A DNA stretch of 15,687 nucleotides from Paratractidigestivibacter sp963640745 (GCA_963640745.1 CAVIBB010000036.1:1-15687); one strand, 5' to 3'; shown: positions 6,279 to 13,642, counted from the stretch's first letter. The notes: generated by a model from the letters alone, not told the origin. Program-made: numbers and translations.

Positions 6279-8831
6279 CTAGATGGCCACGATGTTGACC
6301 AGGCGGCCCTTGATCACGATGACCTTCTTGATCTCCTTGCCGGCGAGCTGGTCGGCCACGACGGCCTTGGCGGCCTCGGCCACCGTGTCGTCGTCGGCGT
6401 CGGCGGCGACGGTCACGCGGCCGCGCACCTTGCCCTTGATCTGAACGGCGATCTCGACCTCGTCGGACTTGGCGAGCTCGGCGTCGAACTCCGGCCAGGG
6501 CTCGTTGTAGACCGAGCCCTCGAGGTGCAGCGCCTCGTGGTAGAGCTCCTCGGCCCAGTGCGGGCAGATCGGCGCGAGCATGGCCACGATGTCGAGCGCG
6601 GCCAGGTAGTCGAGCGCGGCCACGCGCTCGTCGGAGGCCACGTACTTGTACGCGGCGTTGACGATCTCCATCACGGCCGAGATGGCGGTGTTGAACTGGC
6701 CACGGTCGAAGTCGGTCGTGCACTTGACGCCCATGCCATGGATGGTGCGGAAGAGCTCGGCGGCCGTGCCCTTGAGGGCCTTCGGATCAATGGCGCCCTT
6801 CTCGGCGCCCTGCGCCAGCTTCCAGACGACGTTCCAGGCGCGCTTGATGAAGCGGTTCGCGCCGGCGACCGCGTCCTTGTCCCAGTCGAAGTCCTTCTCG
6901 GGCGGGGCGATGAAGAGGATCGTGAGGCGCATGGTGTCGGCGCCGTAGGGCTCGATGACGCTCGAGGGCGGCACGACGTTGCCCTTAGACTTGGACATGA
7001 CGTCGCCGTTCTCGTCCTTGACCATGCCCTGGCAAAGCAGGTTGGTAAAGGGCTCGTCGCAGTCGATCATGCCCAGGTCGCGCAGGACCTTGGTCCAGAA
7101 GCGGCTGTAGAGCAGGTGCAGGATGGCGTGCTCGATGCCGCCGATGTAGTTGTCCACCGGCATCCAACGGTCCACGGCCTCCTTGGAGAAGGGCAGCTCC
7201 TCGTTGTGGGGGTCGGTGTAGCGCAGGTAGTACCAAGAGGAGCACGTGAAGGTGTCCATCGTGTCGGTGATGCGGCGGGCGGCCTTGCCGCACTTGGGGC
7301 AGGTCGTCTCGTAGAACGGCGCGTACTCGGCAAGCGTCTCGCCGGCGCCGAGGTCGAGGTTCTCGGGCAGGGTGACGGGCAGCTGGTCGTAAGGCACGGG
7401 CACGTCGCCGCAGCAGTCGCAGTGGATCATCGGGATGGGGTTGCCCCAGTAGCGCTGGCGAGAAATGAGCCAGTCACGCAGGCGGAACTGGACCTTCTCA
7501 CGGCCGAGGCCGCGCTCGGACAGCCAGCCGATGATGGCGTCGACGGCCTCGGAGTGCTTGCCTCCCTTGAGGCCGGTGAACTCGCCGGACTGCACGAGGT
7601 AGCCCTCGGCGACCATGGCGCGGTCCCAGTCGACGGAGGTGACGCGCAGGTCCTTCTCGTCCTTGAGGTCCTCGTAGAGGGGGTCGTCCTTCTCGCAGAT
7701 GATCGGGGCGATCTCCAGGCCGTACTTCTTGGCGAAGTCGAAGTCGCGCTGGTCGCCGCAGGGCACGCCCATGACGGCGCCGGTGCCGTAGTCCATGAGG
7801 ACGTAGTCGGCGACCCAGATGGGCGCCGGGCGGCCGTTGATCGGGTTGATGACGTAGCGGCCGGTAAAGACGCCGTGCTTCTCGCGCTCGGAGCCCTGGC
7901 GGTCGACGTTGGAGACCTGCTCGGTGGCGTGCTTGAGCTCCTGGAACGCGGCCTCGTACTCGGTGCCGGCCACGAGCTCGGCGGCAAGCGGGCTCTCGGG
8001 CGGCAGCAGGAAGAAGGACACGCCGAAGAGGGTATCCGCGCGGGTGGTGAAGACGGTGATCTTGCGGTCGGTCGGCGTCACGCCGTCCACGTCGGCGAGC
8101 GCGAAGTCGATCTCGGCGCCCTCGGAGCGGCCGATCCAGTTGCGCTGCTGGGCCTTCACGTTCTCGGGCCAGCCGTCCAGCTGGTCGAGGTCGTCGAGGA
8201 GCTCCTGGGCGTACTCGGTGATCTTGAGGTACCACTGGGAGAGCTCGCGCTTCTCGGGCACCGATCCGCAACGCCAGCACTTGCCGTCGACGACCTGCTC
8301 GTTGGCGAGGACGGTGTTGCAGGAGGGGCACCAGTTGACCGGGGAGGTGCTGCGATATGCCAGGCCCTTCTCCCACATCTTGAGGAACATCCACTGGCCC
8401 CACTTGTAGTACTCGGGGTCGCAGGTGTTGAACATGCGGTCATAGTCGTAGGAAAAGCCCATGCGCTTCATGGTCTTGACGGCCTGGCCGATGTTCTTGT
8501 GGGTCCATACGCCGGCCTGGGTGTTGTGCTTGATGGCGGCGTTCTCGGCGGGAAGGCCGAACGCGTCGAAGCCCATGGGGTGCAGGACGTCGTAGCCGCG
8601 CATGCGAGCCTGGCGGGCCATGGCGTCGCCGATGGTGTAGTTGCGCGCGTGTCCCATGTGCAGGTCGCCGGAGGGGTACGGGAACATCTCCATAACGAAC
8701 TTCTTGGGCTTGGCCGGGTCCTCGTCGGTCTTGTAGAGGTCGGTGTCGGCCCACTGCTGCTGCCACTTGGTCTCGATGGCCTCGGCATCGTAGGCCGGGA
8801 CCTCGAAGGGCTTCTTATCTGCGTCGCACAT
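6279..8831 (-). CDS. leuS: Leucyl-tRNA synthetase
   Basis: Class I aminoacyl-tRNA synthetase charging tRNA-Leu with leucine in the cytoplasm. The 850 residues show the HIGH-type motif HMGH (58-61) after FPYPSGDL, two zinc-ribbon-like cysteine sets (CPSC with CWRCG near 167-190; CDCC with CPKC in the catalytic insert), the CP1 editing domain with the threonine-rich TTR (262-264), and the MSKSK signature (612-616), followed by the anticodon-binding and C-terminal domains. In the editing pocket, residues 356-363 read VPCGDQRD, whereas most bacterial enzymes have a histidine where G359 stands. The ATG has AAGGAG 8 bases upstream. It is monocistronic with its own terminator. Upstream lies the 41-bp repeat array, which may bear on its expression. 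Confidence 0.97.
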   Translation of the reverse strand: MCDADKKPFEVPAYDAEAIETKWQQQWADTDLYKTDEDPAKPKKFVMEMFPYPSGDLHMGHARNYTIGDAMARQARMRGYDVLHPMGFDAFGLPAENAAIKHNTQAGVWTHKNIGQAVKTMKRMGFSYDYDRMFNTCDPEYYKWGQWMFLKMWEKGLAYRSTSPVNWCPSCNTVLANEQVVDGKCWRCGSVPEKRELSQWYLKITEYAQELLDDLDQLDGWPENVKAQQRNWIGRSEGAEIDFALADVDGVTPTDRKITVFTTRADTLFGVSFFLLPPESPLAAELVAGTEYEAAFQELKHATEQVSNVDRQGSEREKHGVFTGRYVINPINGRPAPIWVADYVLMDYGTGAVMGVPCGDQRDFDFAKKYGLEIAPIICEKDDPLYEDLKDEKDLRVTSVDWDRAMVAEGYLVQSGEFTGLKGGKHSEAVDAIIGWLSERGLGREKVQFRLRDWLISRQRYWGNPIPMIHCDCCGDVPVPYDQLPVTLPENLDLGAGETLAEYAPFYETTCPKCGKAARRITDTMDTFTCSSWYYLRYTDPHNEELPFSKEAVDRWMPVDNYIGGIEHAILHLLYSRFWTKVLRDLGMIDCDEPFTNLLCQGMVKDENGDVMSKSKGNVVPPSSVIEPYGADTMRLTILFIAPPEKDFDWDKDAVAGANRFIKRAWNVVWKLAQGAEKGAIDPKALKGTAAELFRTIHGMGVKCTTDFDRGQFNTAISAVMEIVNAAYKYVASDERVAALDYLAALDIVAMLAPICPHWAEELYHEALHLEGSVYNEPWPEFDAELAKSDEVEIAVQIKGKVRGRVTVAADADDDTVAEAAKAVVADQLAGKEIKKVIVIKGRLVNIVAI

Positions 8832-8871
8832 GTTCGCGCTCCTTCATAGGTGCAATAACGTCAACCTGTTA

Positions 8872-8900
8872 ATTGTAGCCGCTCTGGGGCGCAGAAGCCA
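8872..8900 (-). promoter_or_regulatory. Candidate leuS promoter
   Basis: On the minus strand TGGCTT (8900-8895) is followed, after 17 bp, by TACAAT (8877-8872), about 40 bp before the leuS start codon. The -10 is good, the -35 weak. The -35 borders the first, partial unit of the 41-bp repeat array, so a protein on the array would be well placed to act on this promoter. Confidence 0.4.
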
Positions 8901-8908
8901 CGCCCGCA

Positions 8909-9159
8909 CGCCCTAAGGCCGCGCCGCGCAGTGATCCACGCGGCTCGCCAGCCCTGTAACCACGCCGACCAGTAACCGGCACGGATCTCGAGCCCTCGTT
9001 AATCGCCGCGCAGTAACCCAAATAGCCCGCAAGCCCTAATTTATCGCCGCGCAGTAACGCGCCGTTACTGGGCGGCGCACATTTGGGGCGAAGAAGCCCC
9101 TTCGATTACTGGGCGGCGCGATTCCGGGGCTTCTTGCCGCAGCGGGTTGCTGGGCGGCG
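8909..9159. repeat. Phased 41-bp repeat array with central inversion
   Basis: The core CGCCGCsCAGTaA occurs in direct orientation at 8922, 8963, 9004 and 9045, each exactly 41 bp apart, then as its reverse complement TTACTGGGCGGCG at 9065, 9106 and 9147, again 41 bp apart. A second core, AGCCCY, recurs in phase within the units (8950, 8991, 9032; as GGGGCT/GGGGCG at 9126 and 9085), and a lone in-phase GCCCT at 8910 marks a degenerate outer unit. The bases between cores are not conserved. The two central copies form a 15-bp hairpin arm pair (9045-9059 with 9063-9077, one mismatch). No gene is seen here. Confidence 0.85.
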
Positions 9160-9305
9160 CACCGCCGCGATACATATCTTGCCGAGGTGGTACCGTTCAC
9201 GCCACTTGGAGCGCATCAATGAACGTTCTCGCGCCACTTCGCAGCTGATATCGCCGAGGTGGTACCACCTCGGGCATCTCATCAAGAAGGAACGCTTATG
9301 GTAAC
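9160..9305. repeat. Non-coding stretch with 72-bp direct repeat and 20-bp palindrome
   Basis: GCCGAGGTGGTACC occurs at 9181-9194 and again at 9253-9266, 72 bp apart. The second copy is half of a perfect palindrome, CCGAGGTGGTACCACCTCGG (9254-9273). The related GCCACTT appears at 9201 and 9233. In one plus frame both copies read PRWY followed a few residues later by HL, but that frame relies on a TTG start inside the 41-bp array with no ribosome-binding site, so I do not call a gene. Confidence 0.6.
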
Positions 9306-9343
9306 AAGAAAATTGCCGCCTTCGTGAATTACGAAGACGGCAA
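9306..9343 (-). terminator. Terminator of the tRNA operon
   Basis: A 13-bp stem (9313-9325 with 9331-9343, one mismatch) with a 5-nt loop is followed on the minus strand by TTTTCTT. It lies 9 bp past the 3' end of the last tRNA-Glu gene. Confidence 0.85.
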
Positions 9344-9352
9344 CATCTGGTT

Positions 9353-9429
9353 TGGTAGCCCGTACCGGATTCGAACCGGTGATCTCCGCCTTGAGAGGGC
9401 GGCGTCCTGAACCGCTAGACGAACGGGCC
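9353..9429 (-). tRNA. tRNA-Glu (anticodon CTC), third copy in operon order
   Basis: The 77-nt sequence folds as a cloverleaf: acceptor GGCCCGT with ACGGGCT (one G-U at the end), D arm GTC/GAC, anticodon stem CCGCC/GGCGG around loop CTCTCAA giving CTC at positions 34-36, T arm ACCGG-TTCGAAT-CCGGT, and an encoded CCA end. It reads GAG codons. It differs from the two upstream copies by a base-pair swap in the T stem. Confidence 0.96.
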
Positions 9430-9464
9430 ATATGTGAAGGAGCCGAAGTGCTCCGAAGAACTCA

Positions 9465-9541
9465 TGGTAGCCCGTACCAGATTCGAACTGGTGATCTCCG
9501 CCTTGAGAGGGCGGCGTCCTGAACCGCTAGACGAACGGGCC
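9465..9541 (-). tRNA. tRNA-Glu (anticodon CTC), second copy
   Basis: Identical to the copy at 9577-9653 and separated from both neighbours by the same 35-bp spacer. The cloverleaf is as for the other Glu copies, with T stem ACCAG/CTGGT and an encoded CCA. Confidence 0.96.
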
Positions 9542-9576
9542 ATATGTGAAGGAGCCGAAGTGCTCCGAAGAACTCA

Positions 9577-9653
9577 TGGTAGCCCGTACCAGATTCGAAC
9601 TGGTGATCTCCGCCTTGAGAGGGCGGCGTCCTGAACCGCTAGACGAACGGGCC
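9577..9653 (-). tRNA. tRNA-Glu (anticodon CTC), first copy
   Basis: Same 77-nt sequence as the second copy, 16 bp downstream of tRNA-Gln. Anticodon loop CTCTCAA, encoded CCA. Confidence 0.96.
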
Positions 9654-9669
9654 ATATGAGGTAAGCAAA

Positions 9670-9743
9670 TGGCTGGGACTGAGAGAGTCGAACTCCCGTT
9701 GACGGAACCAGAATCCGCTGTCCTACCACTAGACGAAGTCCCA
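9670..9743 (-). tRNA. tRNA-Gln (anticodon CTG)
   Basis: A 74-nt cloverleaf: acceptor TGGGACT with AGTCCCA (the U1-A72 pair typical of bacterial tRNA-Gln), D arm GTC/GAC, anticodon loop TTCTGGT giving CTG, T stem GGGAG/CTCTC, and encoded GCCA. It reads CAG codons. It is first in the operon, about 31 nt after the predicted transcription start. Confidence 0.96.
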
Positions 9744-9780
9744 ATTTGCTTTCGTTTTGCGCTTCTCAGCGCGAGAAGTA

Positions 9781-9809
9781 ACTATACGGAAGCCCCCAGG
9801 GATTTGCAA
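9781..9809 (-). promoter_or_regulatory. Promoter of the Gln-Glu-Glu-Glu tRNA operon
   Basis: On the minus strand TTGCAA (9809-9804), a 17-bp spacer, then TATAGT (9786-9781): a near-consensus vegetative promoter. It lies over the last codons and the TAG stop of the antiporter gene. A small hairpin (CTTCTC/GAGAAG, 9762-9778) follows at about the start site. Confidence 0.75.
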
Positions 9810-11116
9810 GTACTTTTTTGGAAAAACTTTTGGGAGCGGCAAAAAAGATGCCAAAGAGGGATGAACCACAGGTACACGGCGGCAATATAACCGCTGGATG
9901 GAGCCCCTGCGAACGAGAGAATGGTCGTCCCCGCGATCGACCACGGAATAAGCGGGCTGATAACGATCGGCCCGTTCTCGAGGTCAATGGCGAACTCCCG
10001 GGCATCGTTCTCCACAGGGCCACAAAGCTGATGGGTGAGCATGATCGCGAGCGTCTGATTGCAGGCGATCATCGACGCGGGGATGCCGACCGCGAGCACC
10101 GCGGCGAAGGGGCCGAGTTTCTCGCCTATGCTGGAAACTATGCCGCGCACACCCTCGACGAGGCCCGTCCCCTCAAAGATGCCGGCGTAGCTCGACGAGA
10201 GGCACACGATGAGGGACACGTTGACCATGGAGACCAGTCCCCCGCCGTTCATGATCTGCGCGACCTCGGCCGAGGAGGCCGCATAGCCGAGCACGGCCCA
10301 ACGGACAAGATCCGCCGCACCCGCCCCGCGCAGCACCACGCAAACGACCACCGCGGCCGCGCACGACGCCGCCATGCAGCGCTTCATCCCCACCCCGAGC
10401 AGGGGCAGCACGAGGATGATCGCCGCGGGCACAAGGGCCCAGGGGTTGGAGCCGAAGGCCCCGAGCAGCACGTCGGCCGCGCCGGACGCTCCCGCGGAAC
10501 CCGAAGGGGCGAGTCCCGCGCCAAGGGCCGCGTAAACGACGAGCGACGCCGCAAGGGGGACGGCGGCCGTGCGCATCATCTCCGAGAGGTTCCCGCGCAT
10601 ATCGGTCCCCGTCACGGTGCGAACGAGCAGCGCCGAGGACGAGACGGGCGAGCAACGGTCGCCGAAGTAGCAGCCAGCGAGGATGGCGCCCCCGTAAAGA
10701 ACGGGGTTCGCCCCCATCGTCGAGCCCAGCATGCCGCAGACCGTCCCCATCGTGGCCGCCGTCCCGAACGACGTCCCCATTAGGTAGCTCACGAGACCGC
10801 AGAGCAGAAAACACGCGAGGGGCGCGGCGGCTGGCGTCACGTACGGCGTCGCCATCACCACGATCTGCGCGATGGTGCCGGCCGCGCGCCACAATGCCGT
10901 GAGCATGCCGATTAAAACGAACGACTCGAGGACGCCGCGCGCCGTCGCGACGCCGGCCAGCGTCATGCGCGCAAGGTCTTGCGGGGTGTTGCCGCCCCGC
11001 AGGCCGTAAACCCAAAACAAGACGAGGCCGATCGCGAGAGGTGTCCACAGGGGCGCTCCGAGCGCAACGAACACAATGAGCTGCGCCGTAAAGACGCTCA
11101 GAACCAGTAACTCCAC
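9782..11116 (-). CDS. nhaC: NhaC-family Na+/H+ antiporter
   Basis: Membrane protein of 444 residues with about 11 hydrophobic segments, exchanging Na+ for H+ or, as in some relatives, an organic substrate for a cation. The family signatures are GTSFGTAATMGT (114-125) and GCYFGDRCSPVSSS (148-161), matching the GTSxGT and FGDxxSPxS patterns of NhaC. Later helices show CNQTLAIMLTHQLC and NGPIVISPLIPWS. The GTG at 11116 is preferred because it follows GGAGAGGAGAGG; an ATG-started frame to 11206 would add 30 polar residues and run into the shared regulatory gap. It is divergent from the LysR gene, which probably controls it. There is no terminator between it and the tRNA operon: its stop codon overlaps the tRNA -10. 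Confidence 0.85.
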   Translation of the reverse strand: MELLVLSVFTAQLIVFVALGAPLWTPLAIGLVLFWVYGLRGGNTPQDLARMTLAGVATARGVLESFVLIGMLTALWRAAGTIAQIVVMATPYVTPAAAPLACFLLCGLVSYLMGTSFGTAATMGTVCGMLGSTMGANPVLYGGAILAGCYFGDRCSPVSSSALLVRTVTGTDMRGNLSEMMRTAAVPLAASLVVYAALGAGLAPSGSAGASGAADVLLGAFGSNPWALVPAAIILVLPLLGVGMKRCMAASCAAAVVVCVVLRGAGAADLVRWAVLGYAASSAEVAQIMNGGGLVSMVNVSLIVCLSSSYAGIFEGTGLVEGVRGIVSSIGEKLGPFAAVLAVGIPASMIACNQTLAIMLTHQLCGPVENDAREFAIDLENGPIVISPLIPWSIAGTTILSFAGAPSSGYIAAVYLWFIPLWHLFCRSQKFFQKSTCKSLGASV

Positions 11117-11268
11117 GCCTCTCCTCTCCGCCGACCGGCCATGTCGGCAGAAGATGATGTGCCTACGCGGGACAAAGTACAAACTGTTACTCTTGGTAGA
11201 ACCCACAGGTTTTGTTTGTTGGTTTCATTATTTAGATGCTAGGCCGCGAATTAGAAAGAGGAGCCCAC
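11117..11268. promoter_or_regulatory. Shared nhaC-lysR regulatory gap
   Basis: This 152-bp divergent gap is AT-rich in its middle (11170-11240). It contains a small dyad, AACC-CACA-GGTT (11200-11211), in a setting where LysR-type regulators usually bind, and a second GGTTT at 11221. A minus-strand pair TTCTAC and TACTTT (16-bp spacing) could serve nhaC. No site is certain. Confidence 0.4.
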
Positions 11269-12186
11269 GTGAACTTCCAGACACTCGAATACGTGCGCGC
11301 CGTCGCCGAGCAGCGCAGCTTCACGCGGGCCGCCGAGCAGCTCCACGTCACGCAGCAGACCCTCTCGGCGCACGTCGCGGGGGTGGAGCGCGAGCTCGGC
11401 TGCCGGCTGTTCGTTCGCAGGACGCCGCTCGAGATCACCCATGAGGGAGAGGCGTTTCTCGCCCATTCCGCGGTGATGGAGCGCGAGCTCGGCGACCTCA
11501 AGAGAAGCGTGGCGGGCGACGCCCACGACCAGGCCGGCACCCTGCGCGTCGCCGTGGCCTATACCCGTGGCCGCGCCGTCCTGCCGGCGGTCGTGGAACG
11601 GTTCTCGCAGGAATACCCGAAGGTGCAGGTGCGCGTCGACGAGGGGACGAACGACGCGCTCTTCAGCGCGATAACCTCCGGCGACGCCGACGTGGCCATC
11701 ATCGGCGTCGCTCCGGGCGAGATCGCCGGCGTCGAGGTCCTCCCCTACTATGAGGAACGCATCGTGTTGATGGCCGACCGCGGGCTGCTGGAGCGCAGCG
11801 GGGTCGACGAGGCCGTGGCGCGCGAGGCGCTTTTGCGTGACGACCTCACGCCGCTGGCCACCTGCCCGTTCGTCATGGGTGGGCCTGCCGACATCACCGG
11901 CTCGTTGGGCCTCGCGCTCTTCGCGCGCGCCGGGATAAAGCCAAGGATCCGGGCGCAGTCGAACAATATGGAGACGCTTCTGGCCTTTGCGATGCGCGGC
12001 ATCGGGGCGTGCTTCTGCCCGGAGAACCTGGTGCCCCTCGCGGCGACCGAGAGCCAGCGCGAGCGCCTGGCCACGTTCTCGCTCGGGCCGAGCGCGCGCT
12101 ACCCCATCAGCCTCGCGCGGCCGGCGCGCGGCTACCGATGGCCGGTGGCCGACGCCTTTATCGCCATCGCGCAGGAGCTCGCCTGA
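11269..12186 (+). CDS. LysR-family transcriptional regulator
   Basis: DNA-binding regulator of 305 residues, the normal size. The N-terminal winged helix-turn-helix is clear: SFTRAAEQLHVTQQTLSAHV at about 17-36, then the wing LFVRRTPLEITHEGEAFL. A linker helix leads to a periplasmic-binding-like effector domain (about 92-300) beginning TLRVAVAYTRGRAVLPAVV. The GTG at 11269 has AGAGGAG 5 bases upstream and begins at NFQTLEYV, as in family members; an in-frame ATG at 11236 lacks a site. Divergent orientation with nhaC suggests it regulates that gene and itself, in response to an unknown small ligand. Confidence 0.93.
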   Translation: MNFQTLEYVRAVAEQRSFTRAAEQLHVTQQTLSAHVAGVERELGCRLFVRRTPLEITHEGEAFLAHSAVMERELGDLKRSVAGDAHDQAGTLRVAVAYTRGRAVLPAVVERFSQEYPKVQVRVDEGTNDALFSAITSGDADVAIIGVAPGEIAGVEVLPYYEERIVLMADRGLLERSGVDEAVAREALLRDDLTPLATCPFVMGGPADITGSLGLALFARAGIKPRIRAQSNNMETLLAFAMRGIGACFCPENLVPLAATESQRERLATFSLGPSARYPISLARPARGYRWPVADAFIAIAQELA

Positions 12187-12190
12187 TCAT

Positions 12191-12203
12191 TGTGCCAGGC
12201 ACA
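12191..12203. other. Short dyad between convergent lysR and cca
   Basis: TGTGCC-A-GGCACA is a perfect 6-bp dyad with a 1-base centre in the 39-bp gap between the two convergent stops. It is too tight to be a terminator by itself and lacks a T run; a protein site or chance are both possible. Confidence 0.25.
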
Positions 12204-12225
12204 TATCGCCTTGCCTAAACGGCGA

Positions 12226-13605
12226 CTAGTAGCGGAGCTGGGCGAGAAGCACCTCGCGGTCGTTGGGGAGCTCGTCGTCGATCACGGCGGCAAGAAGCCC
12301 GTGCAGGACCATGCCCACGCCGGGCCCCGGCTCGATGCCCCGCTCCCGCATGACGTCGGCTCCATTGACGGCGAGGTCCGCCACGGTGCAGGTCTTCCCG
12401 CGGGCAAGCTCGGCGCGCAGGGCCGCGGCCATCTGGTCGAGCTCGGCGGCGTAACCCATGCAGGCCGGCGCCTTGCCGAGCGCGTCGGCGCGCTTGAGAT
12501 CGACGAGCATGTACGCAAGCGCCGCGCCGCGCCCCGGGCACGAGCCCTCGAGCTTGGCGAGCATGCGGCGAACCGAGCGCGTCTTCGGCGTCACCGGCAG
12601 GTCATGCAGGCGGACGAGCGCCTGCGCCTCGCGAACGACCTGTCGCTCGACGGCCAGGCGGCCCATGACCCGGCCGGCCACGCGCGCGCCCTCCTCCGGA
12701 TGCCCGAAGAAGTGCCCGCGGCCGCCGTCGTCCTCGCTGAAGGTCGCCGGCTTAGCCACGTCGTGCAGAAGCGCCGCCCAGCGAAGCGCCCGCCCGGCGC
12801 AGCCGCCCGTCACGCACTCGACCGCCGCGCAGACGCGCGCCGTGTGCTCGGCCACGTCGTAGGCGTGGTAAGGGCTTCGCTGGTCGAAGCCGCGCATCGG
12901 CGCGAGCTCGGGCAGGGCGGCGCAGAGAACGTCGAACTCGTGGCGCAGCGCCCAGGCCACGCGGCCCGTCGCGAGGATCCCGTCCATCTCCTGGCCGATG
13001 CGCTCAGAGGCGATCTGGCCGAGCCCGCCCGCGCAGCGCGTGAGCGCGGCCTCCGTCGCCGGCTCGATCTCGAAGCCCAGCCGGCACGCGAAGCGAACCG
13101 CCCGCAGAACGCGCAGCGCGTCCTCGGAGAAGCGCAGCCCCGGCTCCCCCACCGCGCGGATAACGCCGCGCTCAAGGTCTTCTTGCCCGCCGAACGGGTC
13201 GAGCAGGCCGCGCCGCGGGTGATACGCCATGGCGTTCACGGTAAAGTCCCGCCGCGCGAGGTCCTCGCGCACGTCGGTGACGAAACGGACCTCGTCGGGA
13301 TGGCGCCGGTCGGAATAGGCGCCCTCCACGCGGTAGGTGGTCGTCTCGACCGGCAGCCCGCCGACCACGGCCGTCACGGTGCCGTGCTGGGTACCCGTCT
13401 CGTGCACCTCGACGCCGGCGGCGCGAAGGACGCGGGCGGTTTCTTGCCAGGGGGCGCTCGTGGTCACGTCCACGTCATGCCCCGCGGAGCCCAAAAGCGC
13501 GTCGCGCACCCAGCCGCCGACGACCCACGCCTCGTAGCCGGCCTCCTCGAGCGCGTCTACCACGCGCATCGCGTAGGCGGGCACCTGCATTTCGTCGGCA
13601 TGCAC
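12226..13605 (-). CDS. cca: CCA tRNA nucleotidyltransferase with HD domain
   Basis: Class II CCA-adding enzyme (pol beta superfamily) of 459 residues that builds or repairs the 3' CCA of tRNAs. Motifs: the nucleotidyltransferase signature VVGGWVRDALLG (28-39) with catalytic DVD (44-46), RRDFTVNAMAY (118-128), the ERGVIRAVGEP stretch and EDALRVLRAVRFACRLGFEI (161-180) that form the NTP-selecting neck, then an HD phosphohydrolase domain with HDVAKP (281-286). The GTG at 13605 is selected since GGAAAGGAG lies 9 bases upstream; an earlier in-frame GTG at 13632 precedes that site, and an ATG at 13590 is too far from it. In this window the tRNAs already encode CCA, so its role is probably repair. 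It is convergent with lysR. Confidence 0.94.
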   Translation of the reverse strand: MHADEMQVPAYAMRVVDALEEAGYEAWVVGGWVRDALLGSAGHDVDVTTSAPWQETARVLRAAGVEVHETGTQHGTVTAVVGGLPVETTTYRVEGAYSDRRHPDEVRFVTDVREDLARRDFTVNAMAYHPRRGLLDPFGGQEDLERGVIRAVGEPGLRFSEDALRVLRAVRFACRLGFEIEPATEAALTRCAGGLGQIASERIGQEMDGILATGRVAWALRHEFDVLCAALPELAPMRGFDQRSPYHAYDVAEHTARVCAAVECVTGGCAGRALRWAALLHDVAKPATFSEDDGGRGHFFGHPEEGARVAGRVMGRLAVERQVVREAQALVRLHDLPVTPKTRSVRRMLAKLEGSCPGRGAALAYMLVDLKRADALGKAPACMGYAAELDQMAAALRAELARGKTCTVADLAVNGADVMRERGIEPGPGVGMVLHGLLAAVIDDELPNDREVLLAQLRY

Positions 13606-13642
13606 GGGTGGGGTCTCCTTTCCACGGATCACAGGAAACCTG

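Larger units (their letters stand above)
9353..9653 (-). repeat. 112-bp tandem repeat unit containing the tRNA-Glu genes
   Basis: The three genes recur at exactly 112-bp intervals; the two spacers (9430-9464 and 9542-9576) are identical over 35 bp. This is a recent tandem duplication or is kept uniform by gene conversion. Confidence 0.9.

Noticed and set aside
6084..8849. Very long plus-strand open frame (921 codons) opposite leuS
   Set aside because: It is an antisense shadow of the GC-rich leuS gene; its low-complexity V/G/D/H/L composition and lack of any family motif fit this.
8922..9159. CRISPR array
   Set aside because: The conserved core is only about 13 bp plus 6 bp in a 41-bp period, the repeats vary, and the orientation flips mid-array; no cas gene is nearby.
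9181..9273. T-box riboswitch, because GAGGTGGTACC resembles the T-box core and leuS is near
   Set aside because: On the minus strand the tRNA terminator leaves only about 40 nt upstream, too little for a specifier stem; on the plus strand no synthetase or amino-acid gene follows.
9083..9304. 73-codon gene in the repeat region
   Set aside because: It needs a TTG start inside the 41-bp array with no ribosome-binding site, and the 41-bp period breaks frame.
11117..11206. ATG start of nhaC at 11206
   Set aside because: It would add 30 polar residues from the regulatory gap; the GTG at 11116 has a strong purine-rich site and begins at the first membrane helix.
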